Below are positions 34,468-42,952 of a stretch of 64,000 bases of DNA, in pieces (within the stretch, counting starts at the first letter, position 1; each line of letters opens with the position of its first letter). The translations under genes were made by a program, and so were the position numbers. The notes under the pieces were generated by a model, which had not been told where the DNA came from, did not search any database, and worked only from the letters and a program-made list of their open reading frames with translations. The stretch lies in NCBI RefSeq assembly GCF_000717185.1, contig NZ_JNYE01000051.1, positions 33,913-97,912 on the forward strand, written 5' to 3'. The DNA comes from Kitasatospora phosalacinea. Lineage in GTDB: Bacteria; Actinomycetota; Actinomycetes; Streptomycetales; Streptomycetaceae.

Positions 34468-36030
34468 GGCGGTGGTGGCGGGTTCGGTTCCGGCGGGTTC
34501 GGTCCCGGCGGCGCTGTCGGCCCGGTCGGTGGCGCCGGTGAAGTACGGCGAGCGGCGGACCCAGCGCGACCAGGCGGCCGCGGCCAGGCCGGAGGCGAGC
34601 ATCAGGACCGGCACGGTCAGCTCGAACCAGCCGTTGTAGGCGGTCAGTTCGAAGTGGTCGGTGGAGTCGTAGAAGGTCCAGGCGAGGTAGCCGCCGACCA
34701 GCAGCAGCACGATCGCCCCGAGCAGCGGGGCGACCACCGCCTTGAGGCCCTCGACCGGGTTCTCGCGCAGCAGGTGCCGGAAGCGCACCGCGGAGGCGAT
34801 CGCGACCAGCGCGTAGTAGAGGGCGACCACGATGCCGATGGCGTTGACGGTGGCCGCGATCAGCTCGGTGACGGTCGGGATGGCCAGCGCCAGCCCGGCC
34901 AGGGCCAGCGCGATGCCGGTGATCAGCCACGTCCCGGCGGCGGGGGTGCGGTGGCGCGGGTGCAGCCGCGTCCAGACCTTGCCGAGGGTGCCGTCGCGGC
35001 CCATCGCGTAGGTCCCGCGGGCGGTCGGGATGACCGCGGCCTGCAGCGAGGCGGCCGCGGAGAAGGTCAGCGCGACCAGCGGCAGGGCGGCCAGCGGCTG
35101 GTCGGCGAGCTTGTCGGCGAAGTACGCCAGGCCGGTGGCGCCGTTGTCGGCGAGCTCGTCGATCGGCAGCACCCGCTGGAAGGCGGTGCCCGCGAACAGG
35201 AACAGGCCGAGCATCAGCAGCAGCGACAGGAAGCCGCCGCGGGTGGCGTCCTTCGGGTCGTGCACCTCCTCGCCGACGCTGAACACCGACTCGAAGCCCC
35301 AGTAGCAGAACACCGCGAGCACCATGCCCTGGGCGAGCGCCGCCGCCGACGGGATCTCGAACGGGTCGTACCAGGACAGGCTGAACGGCTGGTCACCGGC
35401 GAACAGGCCGTAGCCGCAGAACGCGATCAGCACCGCGTACTCGAAGACCAGCAGGTACTTCTGCAGCTTGGCCGCCAGGTCGAGGCCGCGGACGGCGACC
35501 ACCGTCGCGGTGAGCAGCACCAGCATGCCGATCAGCGTGCACTGGAAGCTGGAGTCCGGGTCGAGCCGCACGCCGGGCAGCGCGTGCAGGCCCGCCGTCC
35601 CGGCCAGCTGGATGATCGCCGAGCCGGTGACGGTGGTGGTGTACGCCATGAAGACGACGGTGGTGACGATGTTCACCCAGCCGGTCAGGAAGCCCAGCCA
35701 CGGGTTGAGCGCCTTGCCGACCCAGCGGTACGAGCTGCCCGCGTCCGGTTCGACCCGGTTGAGCCGACCGTAGCCGCAGGCGATGCCGAGGACCGGCAGG
35801 AAGGCCAGCAGCATGATGGCGGGCAGGTGCAGGCCGACCACGCCCGCCATCAGGCCCAGGCCGATGCCGATCGAGGTGGTGGCCGCCGTGCTGGACGCGG
35901 CGATCACCACCGCCGCGCCGACGCCGACCGACTTGCGCATCGCGTCCGGGCCCGCGGAGGAGCCGTCGCCGGAACCGCCGCCGGAACCGCCGTCGGGGAC
36001 GGGGCCCCGGTCCTTGACCGTCGTTGCCAA
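34465..36030 (-). CDS. APC-family amino acid permease
   Basis: A 521-residue polytopic transporter with about 12 hydrophobic segments (residues about 28-500). Near the N-terminus it has GLGLMAGVVGLHLPAIMLLA and EPDAGSSYRWVGKALNPWLG, typical of the APC superfamily helix 1-2 region. A Gly/Ser-rich N-terminus and a repeated AGTEPAGTEPA tail flank it. The start appears to be TTG 36030; the Shine-Dalgarno match is poor, and an internal ATG near residue 31 is possible. It is followed by the amidohydrolase gene and divergent from the TetR gene, so the three likely form one regulated amino-acid or amide utilisation unit. Confidence 0.85.
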   Translation of the reverse strand: MATTVKDRGPVPDGGSGGGSGDGSSAGPDAMRKSVGVGAAVVIAASSTAATTSIGIGLGLMAGVVGLHLPAIMLLAFLPVLGIACGYGRLNRVEPDAGSSYRWVGKALNPWLGFLTGWVNIVTTVVFMAYTTTVTGSAIIQLAGTAGLHALPGVRLDPDSSFQCTLIGMLVLLTATVVAVRGLDLAAKLQKYLLVFEYAVLIAFCGYGLFAGDQPFSLSWYDPFEIPSAAALAQGMVLAVFCYWGFESVFSVGEEVHDPKDATRGGFLSLLLMLGLFLFAGTAFQRVLPIDELADNGATGLAYFADKLADQPLAALPLVALTFSAAASLQAAVIPTARGTYAMGRDGTLGKVWTRLHPRHRTPAAGTWLITGIALALAGLALAIPTVTELIAATVNAIGIVVALYYALVAIASAVRFRHLLRENPVEGLKAVVAPLLGAIVLLLVGGYLAWTFYDSTDHFELTAYNGWFELTVPVLMLASGLAAAAWSRWVRRSPYFTGATDRADSAAGTEPAGTEPATTA

Positions 36031-36213
36031 AGGATCACCGCCGAGAGGTGTCGTGGGGGGACGCCCGCGGGCGGGCGCCGGGTGGGGGGGTGCGCCGAGC
36101 GACGGCGCATGGGGCGACCAGCGGGAACCGCCGGTAGGGAGGCCATGAAACCCCCGCCCCCGTCGAACGTCAATGCTGTTGTCGTAAGGGTGGATGCCCT
36201 AGGCTCACGGGCC

Positions 36214-36975
36214 ATGACCGACCGCCCCGCCCGCCCCGACCGTCCTGCCGAGCGCCCTGTCGAGCGCCCTGCCGAGCGCTCCGACCGCGTCGTCCCCGAG
36301 ACCGCGCGCCGCCGCCGACGCCCCACCAAGCAGGGCACCGTGCTCTCCGAGCAGGTCATCGTCGACACCGCGCTGCGCCTGGTCGGCCAGCACGGCGCCC
36401 AGGCGTTCACCGTCCGCCGCCTGGGCCTCGCGCTCGGCGCCGACCCCAGCGCGATCTACCGCTACTTCCACAGCTCCGACGACCTGCTGCTCGCCGTCGC
36501 CGACGAACTCATCGGCCTCGGCCTCGACGGCTGGCAGCCCACCGGCGACTGGCGCGCCGACCTGCGCGAGGTCGGGCTGCGCATCCACGCCCGCTCGCTC
36601 GCCCACCCGCAGGCCGCCGTCCTCGCCGCGTACCGCACCACCGGCCGGGCCAACGAGATCCGCGCCATCGAGACCATGCTCGGCATACTGCGCGAGGCCG
36701 GGTTCCCCGACCCCGACGCGGTCAGCCTCTACCACGCCTTCATCGACCAGGCGCTCGGCTTCGCCGTCCTCGACTCCGCCGCGATCGCCCTGCCCGCCCC
36801 CGCCCAGCACGCCGACAGCGGCGTCTGGGACACCGCCTACCGCGGCCTCTCCCCCGACACCCACCCGCACATCGCCGCCACCGCCGACCTGCTCGCCGCC
36901 GACATGCGGCGCAGCGCCTACCCCCTCGCCCTCGACCTGCTGCTCGACGCACTCGCCGCCCGCCTGCCCTCCTGA
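36214..36975 (+). CDS. TetR-family regulator
   Basis: A 253-residue repressor. A repetitive Arg/Pro-rich leader (RPARPDRPAERPVERPAER) precedes the DNA-binding domain (about residues 45-95: VDTALRLVGQHGAQAFTVRR, then GADPSAIYRYFHSSDDLL). The C-terminal ligand domain resembles TetR_C. ATG 36214 is 8 nt after a TAGGCT box without a Shine-Dalgarno sequence, suggesting a leaderless message. It is divergent from the permease (183 bp), so it probably represses the permease-amidohydrolase pair and itself. Confidence 0.88.
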   Translation: MTDRPARPDRPAERPVERPAERSDRVVPETARRRRRPTKQGTVLSEQVIVDTALRLVGQHGAQAFTVRRLGLALGADPSAIYRYFHSSDDLLLAVADELIGLGLDGWQPTGDWRADLREVGLRIHARSLAHPQAAVLAAYRTTGRANEIRAIETMLGILREAGFPDPDAVSLYHAFIDQALGFAVLDSAAIALPAPAQHADSGVWDTAYRGLSPDTHPHIAATADLLAADMRRSAYPLALDLLLDALAARLPS

Positions 36976-37013
36976 TCCGGCTCGCCCTCCTGACCCGCCG
37001 TCCCGCACCCCTC

Positions 37014-37163
37014 CGGCGAGTTCCGGATCACCACGCTGTACTCCGTCCCCGACGAGGACCCGGCCCGGGAGCCCACGGTGTGCGCCTGCGCGCCGAACTC
37101 GCCCCGGACGACCTCGCCGACGTCCTGCGGCACGCCTTCGGCCGCGCGCCGGAGGACGCCTGA
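37014..37163 (+). pseudogene. Possible degenerate gene remnant
   Basis: Two short protein-like stretches lie in different frames: GEFRITTLYSVPDEDPAREP, then from about 37078 RLRAELAPDDLADVLRHAFG ending RAPEDA and TGA. One frameshift would join them. No start codon or family is recognised. It may be the tail of a lost gene. Confidence 0.35.
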
Positions 37164-37247
37164 CGGGCCGAACCCCCCGGCGCGCCGCCGGTTTTCGGGG
37201 CGGGCGGCCGTCGTAGGGTCGGAGGCCCGACCACCTGGAGCGATGCG

Positions 37248-37613
37248 ATGATCAACGCCCTTCCCGACCTGCCGCCCGGACTGCTGGGGTTCGAACTCGG
37301 GCCCGGCTCGCTGCACGCCGAGGACTACCGGGACGTGCTGCTGCCCGCGCTGGAACGGGCCGCCGGGGAGGGCGACGGGATCCGGCTGGTGCTGGTCGTG
37401 CCGGAGTTCGACGGGATGTCCGGCGGCGCGCTGTGGCAGGACCTCAAGCTGGGGGTCGAACACCTGCGGGCCTGGAAGCGGCTCGCGCTGGTCACCGACA
37501 TCGGCTGGATGTCGCACCTGACCGGTATGTTCGGCTGGATGGTGCCCGGCGAGACCCGGGTGTTCCCGCTCGCCGAACGGGCGGCGGCGGTTGGCTGGGC
37601 CGCCGCGTCCTGA
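37248..37613 (+). CDS. STAS/SpoIIAA-like (DUF3478) protein
   Basis: A 121-residue single-domain protein of the SpoIIAA-like fold: FELGPGSLHAEDYRDVLLPA, RLVLVVPEFDGMSGGALWQD, and the C-terminal ALVTDIGWMSHLTGMFGWMV followed by PGETRVFPL. These features fit the DUF3478 group, thought to bind lipids or be membrane-associated. ATG 37248 follows GGAG 7 nt upstream. The next gene begins 35 bp after the stop. Its function is unknown. Confidence 0.85.
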   Translation: MINALPDLPPGLLGFELGPGSLHAEDYRDVLLPALERAAGEGDGIRLVLVVPEFDGMSGGALWQDLKLGVEHLRAWKRLALVTDIGWMSHLTGMFGWMVPGETRVFPLAERAAAVGWAAAS

Positions 37614-37648
37614 CCTCGCTCCCCTCCCACCCCTGCGAGGAGAACCGC

Positions 37649-38038
37649 ATGCGCATCCACCTCACCTCGGTCTTCGTCGAGGACCAGGCCGAGGCACTCG
37701 CCTTCTACACGGGCGTGCTGGGCTTCGTGAAGAAGCACGACGTCCCGCTCGGCGGCGGCGCCCGCTGGCTGACGGTGGTCTCGCCCGAACAGCCCGACGG
37801 CACCGAGCTGTTGCTGGAGCCCTCCGGCCACCGCGCCGTCCCCCCGTACAAGGCGGCCCTGCGCGAGGACGGCATCCCCGCCGCGTCCTTCGCCGTCGAC
37901 GACGTCCCCGCCGAGTACGAGCGCCTGCGCGCCCTGGGCGTGGTCTTCACCCAGGAGCCGACCGCCATGGGCCCGGTCACCACCGCGGTCTTCGCCGACA
38001 CCTGCGGCAACCTGATCCAGATCGTGCACGCCCCGTAG
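37649..38038 (+). CDS. Single-domain VOC protein
   Basis: A 129-residue vicinal-oxygen-chelate protein: VFVEDQAEALAFYTGVLGF near the N-terminus, WLTVVSPEQPDGTELLLEPS in the middle, and DTCGNLIQIVHAP at the end. This is the common glyoxalase-like subfamily with unassigned reactions. ATG 37649 follows GAGGAGAA. It is probably co-transcribed with the STAS gene 35 bp upstream. Confidence 0.88.
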   Translation: MRIHLTSVFVEDQAEALAFYTGVLGFVKKHDVPLGGGARWLTVVSPEQPDGTELLLEPSGHRAVPPYKAALREDGIPAASFAVDDVPAEYERLRALGVVFTQEPTAMGPVTTAVFADTCGNLIQIVHAP

Positions 38039-38074
38039 CCGTGGACCCCGGGCCCCGCCCGGCCCGTCCTCCGC

Positions 38075-38086
38075 TACCCTCCCCCC
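38075..38086 (+). promoter_or_regulatory. Leaderless -10 box before membrane protein gene
   Basis: TACCCT (38075-38080) is followed by six C residues and then GTG 38087, with no Shine-Dalgarno sequence. The same TAnnnT-6 nt-GTG layout precedes the paralogue at 38916. Confidence 0.5.
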
Positions 38087-38872
38087 GTGATCATCGAGGG
38101 AAAGCGCCCGGGCGGCGCGAGCTGGTGGGGGGTCGTCGCGGAGCGGGCCCGGGCCTGCGGGTGGCAACTGCTGGCGGTGGTGGCGGTGTCGGCGGCGGTC
38201 GAGGTCACCGTCGAAGTGGCCACGTACGCGGTGCCGCAGGACGACGCGGTGCGCGTGGTGCGCATCGTGCTGCTCGTACTGCTGTCGGCCTGCGAGTACG
38301 GTCCGGCGATGCGGCTGCTGGCCTTCGGGCCGCGGTCGGCGGCCGTACTGCGGGTGCCGCCGCGGCAGTTGGGCCTGATGGCGCTGTGGTCGGCGCTGCT
38401 GTCGGTATCGGTCCTGTCGGAACTGCTGCTGGTCTTCTCCCCGGAGGCGGCCTTCGACCTGTACCGGGGGCCGCAGTGGCCCGCGGTCGTGATCCTGGCC
38501 CTGCTCGGGGGCGCGGTGGCCGCGCCGCTGCCCGCTGCCGTGTTCCTGGAGGGCGGCGGGCTGCGCGCCTCCTGGCGGCTGCTGCGCGGCGGCTGGCCGA
38601 CCGCCCTGCGGCTGTGCGCGGTCGCGCTCTGCGGGGCCGTCGCCGAACTGCTGGTCCAGGAGCTGTACGTGGACGTCTTCTTCGCGAGCGGGTCCCCCTT
38701 CCTCGCACTGGTGACGCGGGCGCTCGTGGTCCCGCTGCACTTCGCGCTCCTGCTGGCGCTGTTCGCCACCTACCTGCGCTCGCCCGCCGCCCGGCCCGCC
38801 GTGCCGCTCGACGGCCCTCCGGCCGAGCAGTCGTCCGCGTACCCGCCGGTGGACGCGGCGTTCGGACGCTGA
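38087..38872 (+). CDS. Membrane protein, paralogue of the next gene
   Basis: A 261-residue protein with about six hydrophobic segments (for example WQLLAVVAVSAAVEVTVEVA and LALLGGAVAAPLPAAVF). A conserved loop reads FLEGGGLRASWRLLRGGWPT. The same loop in the downstream gene is LLEGRDLRRSWQLLHGSWAS, and both proteins begin with a SWW..V.E.A..C.W pattern, so they arose by tandem duplication. The family is otherwise unknown to me. The GTG at 38087 appears leaderless. Confidence 0.7.
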   Translation: MIIEGKRPGGASWWGVVAERARACGWQLLAVVAVSAAVEVTVEVATYAVPQDDAVRVVRIVLLVLLSACEYGPAMRLLAFGPRSAAVLRVPPRQLGLMALWSALLSVSVLSELLLVFSPEAAFDLYRGPQWPAVVILALLGGAVAAPLPAAVFLEGGGLRASWRLLRGGWPTALRLCAVALCGAVAELLVQELYVDVFFASGSPFLALVTRALVVPLHFALLLALFATYLRSPAARPAVPLDGPPAEQSSAYPPVDAAFGR

Positions 38873-38903
38873 GGGCGGGGCCGGGGCCCCGGGGGCGGTC
38901 CGG

Positions 38904-38915
38904 TAGCGTCGGGGC
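38904..38915 (+). promoter_or_regulatory. Leaderless -10 box before paralogue
   Basis: TAGCGT (38904-38909) is followed by CGGGGC and GTG 38916. No ribosome site is present. Confidence 0.55.
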
Positions 38916-39617
38916 GTGGTCAACGACGTTGCGGGGCAGGGTTCGGCGTGGTGGGCGGTCGTGCGGGAGCTGGCGGCGGCCTGCTGGTGGCGGCTGCTCG
39001 TGGTGAACGTGGTGTTCCTGGTCGCGGTGAACGTGCTGAACGCCCTCGTCGGTTCGGCCGGGGCGGCGCCGGAGGCCGCGGCGGTGCTGCTGTTCGCGGC
39101 CGGGTCGGTGCTCTCGGCGTGGCGGTGGTCGGCCCAACTGCGGGTGCTGGGAGGGGAGTCGGATCCGCTGACGGCGTTCCGGACGGACCGTTCGCCGGTG
39201 CTGCGGCTGGCCCTGCTGTCGTCCGCGGTGAACCTGCCCGGGCTGCTCTGGCTGCTGTCCGTGCTGTTCCCGGGCGGGTACGAGTCGCTGGCGCGGCCCC
39301 TGCTGCCGGTGCTGGACCCGATCGCGCTGTACCTGGCCGCGGTGGCCGCGATGCTGCCGATGGCGGTGCTGCTGGAGGGCCGCGACCTGCGCCGCTCCTG
39401 GCAGCTGCTGCACGGCAGTTGGGCGTCCGCGCTGCGGATCGGCCTGGTGGTGCTGGGCCAGGCGGCGCTGACCCGGATGGTGCCGGGGGCGATCCTGATG
39501 CTGCTGCTGGACCCGGCCTGCGCGGTGCTGCTGTTCGCGTCCTACCGGCTCTCCCTGCGCGGGGGCGGTGGCGGGGGCGCGGGCGGTGCCGCGGCCGTGG
39601 CGGGGAAGTCGGGCTGA
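38916..39617 (+). CDS. Membrane protein, paralogue of the preceding gene
   Basis: A 233-residue membrane protein with about five or six hydrophobic segments and a glycine-rich end (RGGGGGGAGGAAAVAGKSG). It shares the SWW opening and the LEGRDLRRSWQLLHGSWAS loop with the 38087 product, 43 bp upstream. The stop TGA lies inside a tandem 9-bp repeat. The start GTG 38916 is six bases from TAGCGT. Function is unknown; duplicated small membrane proteins of this kind may be structural or transport accessory proteins. Confidence 0.7.
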   Translation: MVNDVAGQGSAWWAVVRELAAACWWRLLVVNVVFLVAVNVLNALVGSAGAAPEAAAVLLFAAGSVLSAWRWSAQLRVLGGESDPLTAFRTDRSPVLRLALLSSAVNLPGLLWLLSVLFPGGYESLARPLLPVLDPIALYLAAVAAMLPMAVLLEGRDLRRSWQLLHGSWASALRIGLVVLGQAALTRMVPGAILMLLLDPACAVLLFASYRLSLRGGGGGGAGGAAAVAGKSG

Positions 39618-39637
39618 CGGGCTGACGGGCTGACGGG
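39611..39637. repeat. Three 9-bp repeats across a stop codon
   Basis: Three copies of a GGGCTGACG-type unit begin at the stop of the 38916 gene, so each contains a TGA. Confidence 0.8.
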
Positions 39638-39799
39638 CCGTCCGGCCTCCGGCGGGGACGACAGTTCGGTGGCGGACGAACCGTGCAGGTCGCTGCGGGG
39701 ACCGGGCAGAACGGGCGGTGGCGATTCTCCGCTCCCCCGGGCGGGTTGGTATGTTCTCCGACCGTCGTCACCGAAACTGTTGTCCCACGGGGGGATTCC

Positions 39800-40510
39800 T
39801 TGAACACGCGCACCCGCACCCGTCGGCTCGCCGCCGCCGCAGGCCTGCTGACCGTCGCCCTGGTCGCCACCGGCTGCGGCCCGGACGACAGCTCGGACAC
39901 CGGCTCGGGCACCGCCCCGACCACCGCCGCGGCGGCCACCACGGCGGCCCCCGCCGACGCGCCCTCCGATGCGGCCGCCGACGCGCCCTCCGCAGCGCCC
40001 GCCGACCCGAGCAGCGCTGCAAGCGGCGGCGCGACCAAGCCCGCTGCGGCCGCGCCCGCCGGCGGACAGGCCGTCAGCCCCGCCGACGAGGCCGCGTTCG
40101 AGGAGGCCAGCATGGACACCGCGGGCTGCGCCGCGTACTACAGGACGCACCAGGTGCTGCTGGTCACCTCGGCGGCGGGCAGCCAGATCAAGGGCACCAA
40201 GGTGAAGACCGAGTGCAGCCAGTACGGCCTGCTGCTGGACACCTCCGGCCCGGACACCACCTTCAAGGTCGCCGCCAACGCCTCGGTGGTGATGTTCGTG
40301 AAGCCCAGCGGCAACAAGACGGGCTACCCGCGCTACACCGCGCAGAAGGTGTCCTTCGCCGAGTACGCGAAGACCCGCAAGCCCTGCTTCGACATCCCCG
40401 AGCCGGACGGCCGCCCGGCCGGCCTCCAGTGCGGTCCGCTCTTCATCTACAGCGCCGACAGCAGCGGCACCGTCACCTCGATGCACGAGACCTGGGAGGT
40501 CGTCGACTGA
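39800..40510 (+). CDS. Putative lipoprotein
   Basis: A 236-residue secreted protein. A short signal with lipobox LVATGCGPDD (Cys about residue 26) is followed by a Thr/Ala/Pro/Asp-rich low-complexity linker (about residues 30-90) and a compact C-terminal domain with three further cysteines (GCAAYY, TECSQYG, KPCFDIP). No family is recognised. The TTG at 39800 is chosen because GGGGGGA lies 6 nt upstream; a promoter-like TATGTT occurs about 50 bp before. A 14-bp palindrome CGGCCGATCGGCCG follows the stop (40511-40524). Confidence 0.75.
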   Translation: MNTRTRTRRLAAAAGLLTVALVATGCGPDDSSDTGSGTAPTTAAAATTAAPADAPSDAAADAPSAAPADPSSAASGGATKPAAAAPAGGQAVSPADEAAFEEASMDTAGCAAYYRTHQVLLVTSAAGSQIKGTKVKTECSQYGLLLDTSGPDTTFKVAANASVVMFVKPSGNKTGYPRYTAQKVSFAEYAKTRKPCFDIPEPDGRPAGLQCGPLFIYSADSSGTVTSMHETWEVVD

Positions 40511-40546
40511 CGGCCGATCGGCCGGGCAGGGCCTAAAGTCGGAGCC

Positions 40547-41077
40547 ATGACGCCGCATCCCGATGGCACCCCGTACGCCCGGCGGAGCACCTCGCGCATC
40601 CTGCTGCTCGACGACCGGGACCGCCTGCTGCTGCTCTGCTCCCGCGACCCGCGGCCGGGCGGCGACCGCTGGTGGTTCACGGTCGGCGGCGGCATCGAGG
40701 AGGGCGAGGACTCGCTGGCCGCCGCCGTCCGGGAGTTGTGCGAGGAGACCGGGCTGGACCTGCCCGCCGAGCGCCTCGGCCCGTTGGTCATGACCCGCAG
40801 CACCCGGTTCACCTTCAACGGCCGCCGCTGCTGCCAGTGGGAGGAGTACCGCCTGCTGCGGCTCACCGCCGCCGAGACCGCCGCCGTCCGGGTCGACCCC
40901 GGCGAGGCCAGGTTCGGCCACCGCTGGTGGAGCGTCGCGGAGTTGGCGGATACCGACCAGGTCGTCCGCCCCCGCCACCTGGCCGCCCTGCTCACCGGTC
41001 TGCTCCGCGACGGCCCGGGCCCGACCCCGCTGGACCTCGGCGAGGTCGACGACGACGCGGACCAGGCCCTCAACTGA
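40547..41077 (+). CDS. Nudix hydrolase
   Basis: A 176-residue Nudix enzyme. The box GGGIEEGEDSLAAAVREL followed by CEETGL fits GX5EX7REUXEEXGU completely, so it should be active on a nucleoside diphosphate linked to another moiety. The preceding SRILLLDDRDRLLLL and following CQWEEYRLLRL are typical. A TAAAGT box ends 7 nt before ATG 40547, suggesting a leaderless transcript. The natural substrate is not predictable. Confidence 0.9.
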   Translation: MTPHPDGTPYARRSTSRILLLDDRDRLLLLCSRDPRPGGDRWWFTVGGGIEEGEDSLAAAVRELCEETGLDLPAERLGPLVMTRSTRFTFNGRRCCQWEEYRLLRLTAAETAAVRVDPGEARFGHRWWSVAELADTDQVVRPRHLAALLTGLLRDGPGPTPLDLGEVDDDADQALN

Positions 41078-41143
41078 GCCCCGTCCGGCGGGCGTTGCGG
41101 GGCGCGGGCCGCCGGGCGCGCGGCACCTCGGCGGGCAGCTCCG

Positions 41144-42424
41144 TCAGGCGGGTGCCACCCGGGCGGGGCGGTCGGTGAGGGCGAGGAGCAGCGCGGCCGC
41201 GGCGGGGAGGGCGACCATGGCGCGGAGCAGTCCGCTCTCGGGGTAGGTGTCGTGGCGCAGGTGCAGGGCGAGGTGGGCGGCGGCGAGGCCGAGGGCGCAG
41301 GCGGGGACGAGGGAGAGGGCTGCGGCGCGGATCCGGCGGTCGGCGAGGGCGGCCAGGGCCACCAACAGGGCTGCGGCGGCGGCGAGTCGGGGGTGCGCGT
41401 AGCCGAGGCCGTAGCGGACGGCGAGGGCCGGGGGCAGGAACAGGACGAGCGTCCGGTGCAGCAGGACGGTGAGCGCGGCGGTGCCGGGGCCGACGGCGGT
41501 CGGGGCGGCGGTGCCGGGGTCGACGGCGGTCGGGGCGGCGGTGCCGGGGTCGACGGCGGTCGGGGCGGCGGGGCGGCGGCGGCCGTACGCGGTGGCGGCG
41601 AGGACGGTCAGGGCGAGTGCGGCCTCGGGCCAGCGGCCGGGCAGGTGGCGGAGGTTGTAGAGCAGCGCGGTGTCGTAGACGACCATCACGAGGGTGCCGA
41701 CGGCCCACAGTTCGGCGGCGAAGCGGAGCAGGCCGAGGGTGCCCGGGCGCCGTTCCGCCCCGGGGGCGCGGCGGGCGGTGCGGAGCAGCAGCGGTGCGGT
41801 GCACAGGGCCGACAGCACCCGGATCGTCACGTCCTGGACGGTCCACGGGTTGCGCAGCGCCCATTCGACGGCGGCGAACACCAGGGTGTACGAGGCGGTG
41901 GCCGTCCACACCACGGCGGGTGAGCCGAGGACGCGGCGCAGCAGGGCGGGGCTGAGGCGGTGCAGCACCGTCGCGTAGGCGAGCAGCACGAACGGCAGCT
42001 CCAGGAAGGCCTGCACGCGCAGCACGGTGGGCGCGAACAGCCCGGGCACCGGCAGGTGCGCGGCCAGCGCCCGGACGGCCGGGTTTCCGGTCGGTTCGGC
42101 GAACCAGCCGGGCGGCAGGTAGCGGGTGACGTATCCGGCGTCCCCGCCGTGCACCCGCAGCAGGTAGACGGAGCAGAGCAGTTGGTTCAGGTAGATCAGT
42201 GCGGTCACCGCTGCCAGCAGCACCTCCGGCCGGAGGAAGGCGGGCCGGTGGAAGACGGGTCGATGGGAGGCGGGCCGGGCGGCAGCGGCGCCGGGCGGGG
42301 GCGGGGGTGCAGGGGCAGGGGCAGGGGCGGAGGCGGGGGCGCGCAGGGTGCGGGGGCCGAGCAGCAGGGCGGCACCGGTGGAGCCGAGGACCGCGGCATC
42401 GACCAGCAGCACGGTGGTCTTCAT
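41144..42424 (-). CDS. Polytopic membrane protein with internal repeat
   Basis: A 426-residue protein with about ten hydrophobic segments. Residues 30-55 are Pro/Ala rich. After about residue 280 three copies of PTAV(D/G)PGTAA separate two halves of the membrane region. No transporter or enzyme signature is recognised. A TAGCAT box ends 7 nt before ATG 42424 with no Shine-Dalgarno site, so it is probably leaderless. It is divergent from the biosynthetic cluster, with a 528-bp region between. Confidence 0.7.
   Translation of the reverse strand: MKTTVLLVDAAVLGSTGAALLLGPRTLRAPASAPAPAPAPPPPPGAAAARPASHRPVFHRPAFLRPEVLLAAVTALIYLNQLLCSVYLLRVHGGDAGYVTRYLPPGWFAEPTGNPAVRALAAHLPVPGLFAPTVLRVQAFLELPFVLLAYATVLHRLSPALLRRVLGSPAVVWTATASYTLVFAAVEWALRNPWTVQDVTIRVLSALCTAPLLLRTARRAPGAERRPGTLGLLRFAAELWAVGTLVMVVYDTALLYNLRHLPGRWPEAALALTVLAATAYGRRRPAAPTAVDPGTAAPTAVDPGTAAPTAVGPGTAALTVLLHRTLVLFLPPALAVRYGLGYAHPRLAAAAALLVALAALADRRIRAAALSLVPACALGLAAAHLALHLRHDTYPESGLLRAMVALPAAAALLLALTDRPARVAPA
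41475..41564. repeat. Three 30-bp tandem repeats
   Basis: Three copies of a 30-bp unit (41475-41504, 41505-41534, 41535-41564; one base differs in the first) encode the PTAVxPGTAA repeat of the membrane protein. Confidence 0.9.
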
Positions 42425-42786
42425 TCAAGGGATGCTACTGCCGCCCGTCACGCCCCGTTACTTCGGGTGGCCCGGGCCGAGCGGCGGGCGGAGGCGGAGG
42501 GGTGGGATCCGGGGCCGGTGGGGGCGCGGCCCGCCGGGGGCTTTCGGCGGGCCGCTCCCCGTTCCGGGAATTCGCCGTTCGGGGCCCGGTCGGGAAAAGT
42601 CGGTTCGGACACCAAGCACGCGTGACCGGTCGGGTCCGCTATCGCGCGGACGGAATTCTCCTCCCCCTTCCGCCCCGCCGCCGGAGGGTGCTTCGGGTTC
42701 GTCGACGAACCGTCGCTCCCCGCGCGCGGCGGCGCGCGCGGGCGGAGCGGCGCCACGCCCGGGGAGCCCGGACCGGGCACTTCGGG

Positions 42787-42807
42787 TTGATCACTGAACG
42801 TGATCAA
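42787..42807. promoter_or_regulatory. 21-bp palindrome upstream of the biosynthetic cluster
   Basis: Perfect arms TTGATCAC (42787-42794) and GTGATCAA (42800-42807) flank TGAAC. It lies 64-84 bp upstream of the -35 box of the cluster promoter. Two further GATCACGG half-sites occur near 42835 and 42882. The rest of the 528-bp intergenic region shows no gene. It is the best candidate operator for a pathway regulator, which is not encoded in the cluster. Confidence 0.65.
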
Positions 42808-42870
42808 GGAGTGGATGGGCGGCCTTCACGGGCCGATCACGGATCCCCCGGATAACCCGTCCAACAGCCA

Positions 42871-42899
42871 TTGTGGGCCCGGATCACGGGGGGTAGAGT
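42871..42899 (+). promoter_or_regulatory. Promoter of the biosynthetic cluster
   Basis: TTGTGG (42871-42876), a 17-bp spacer and TAGAGT (42894-42899) form a good sigma-70-type promoter. Predicted start near 42906 gives a leader of about 47 nt to ATG 42953. Confidence 0.65.
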
Positions 42900-42952
42900 C
42901 CGGGTTCGCCGAAGCACGGACGGGCACCTCTGGGCATTTTCTTGGAGCGGGC

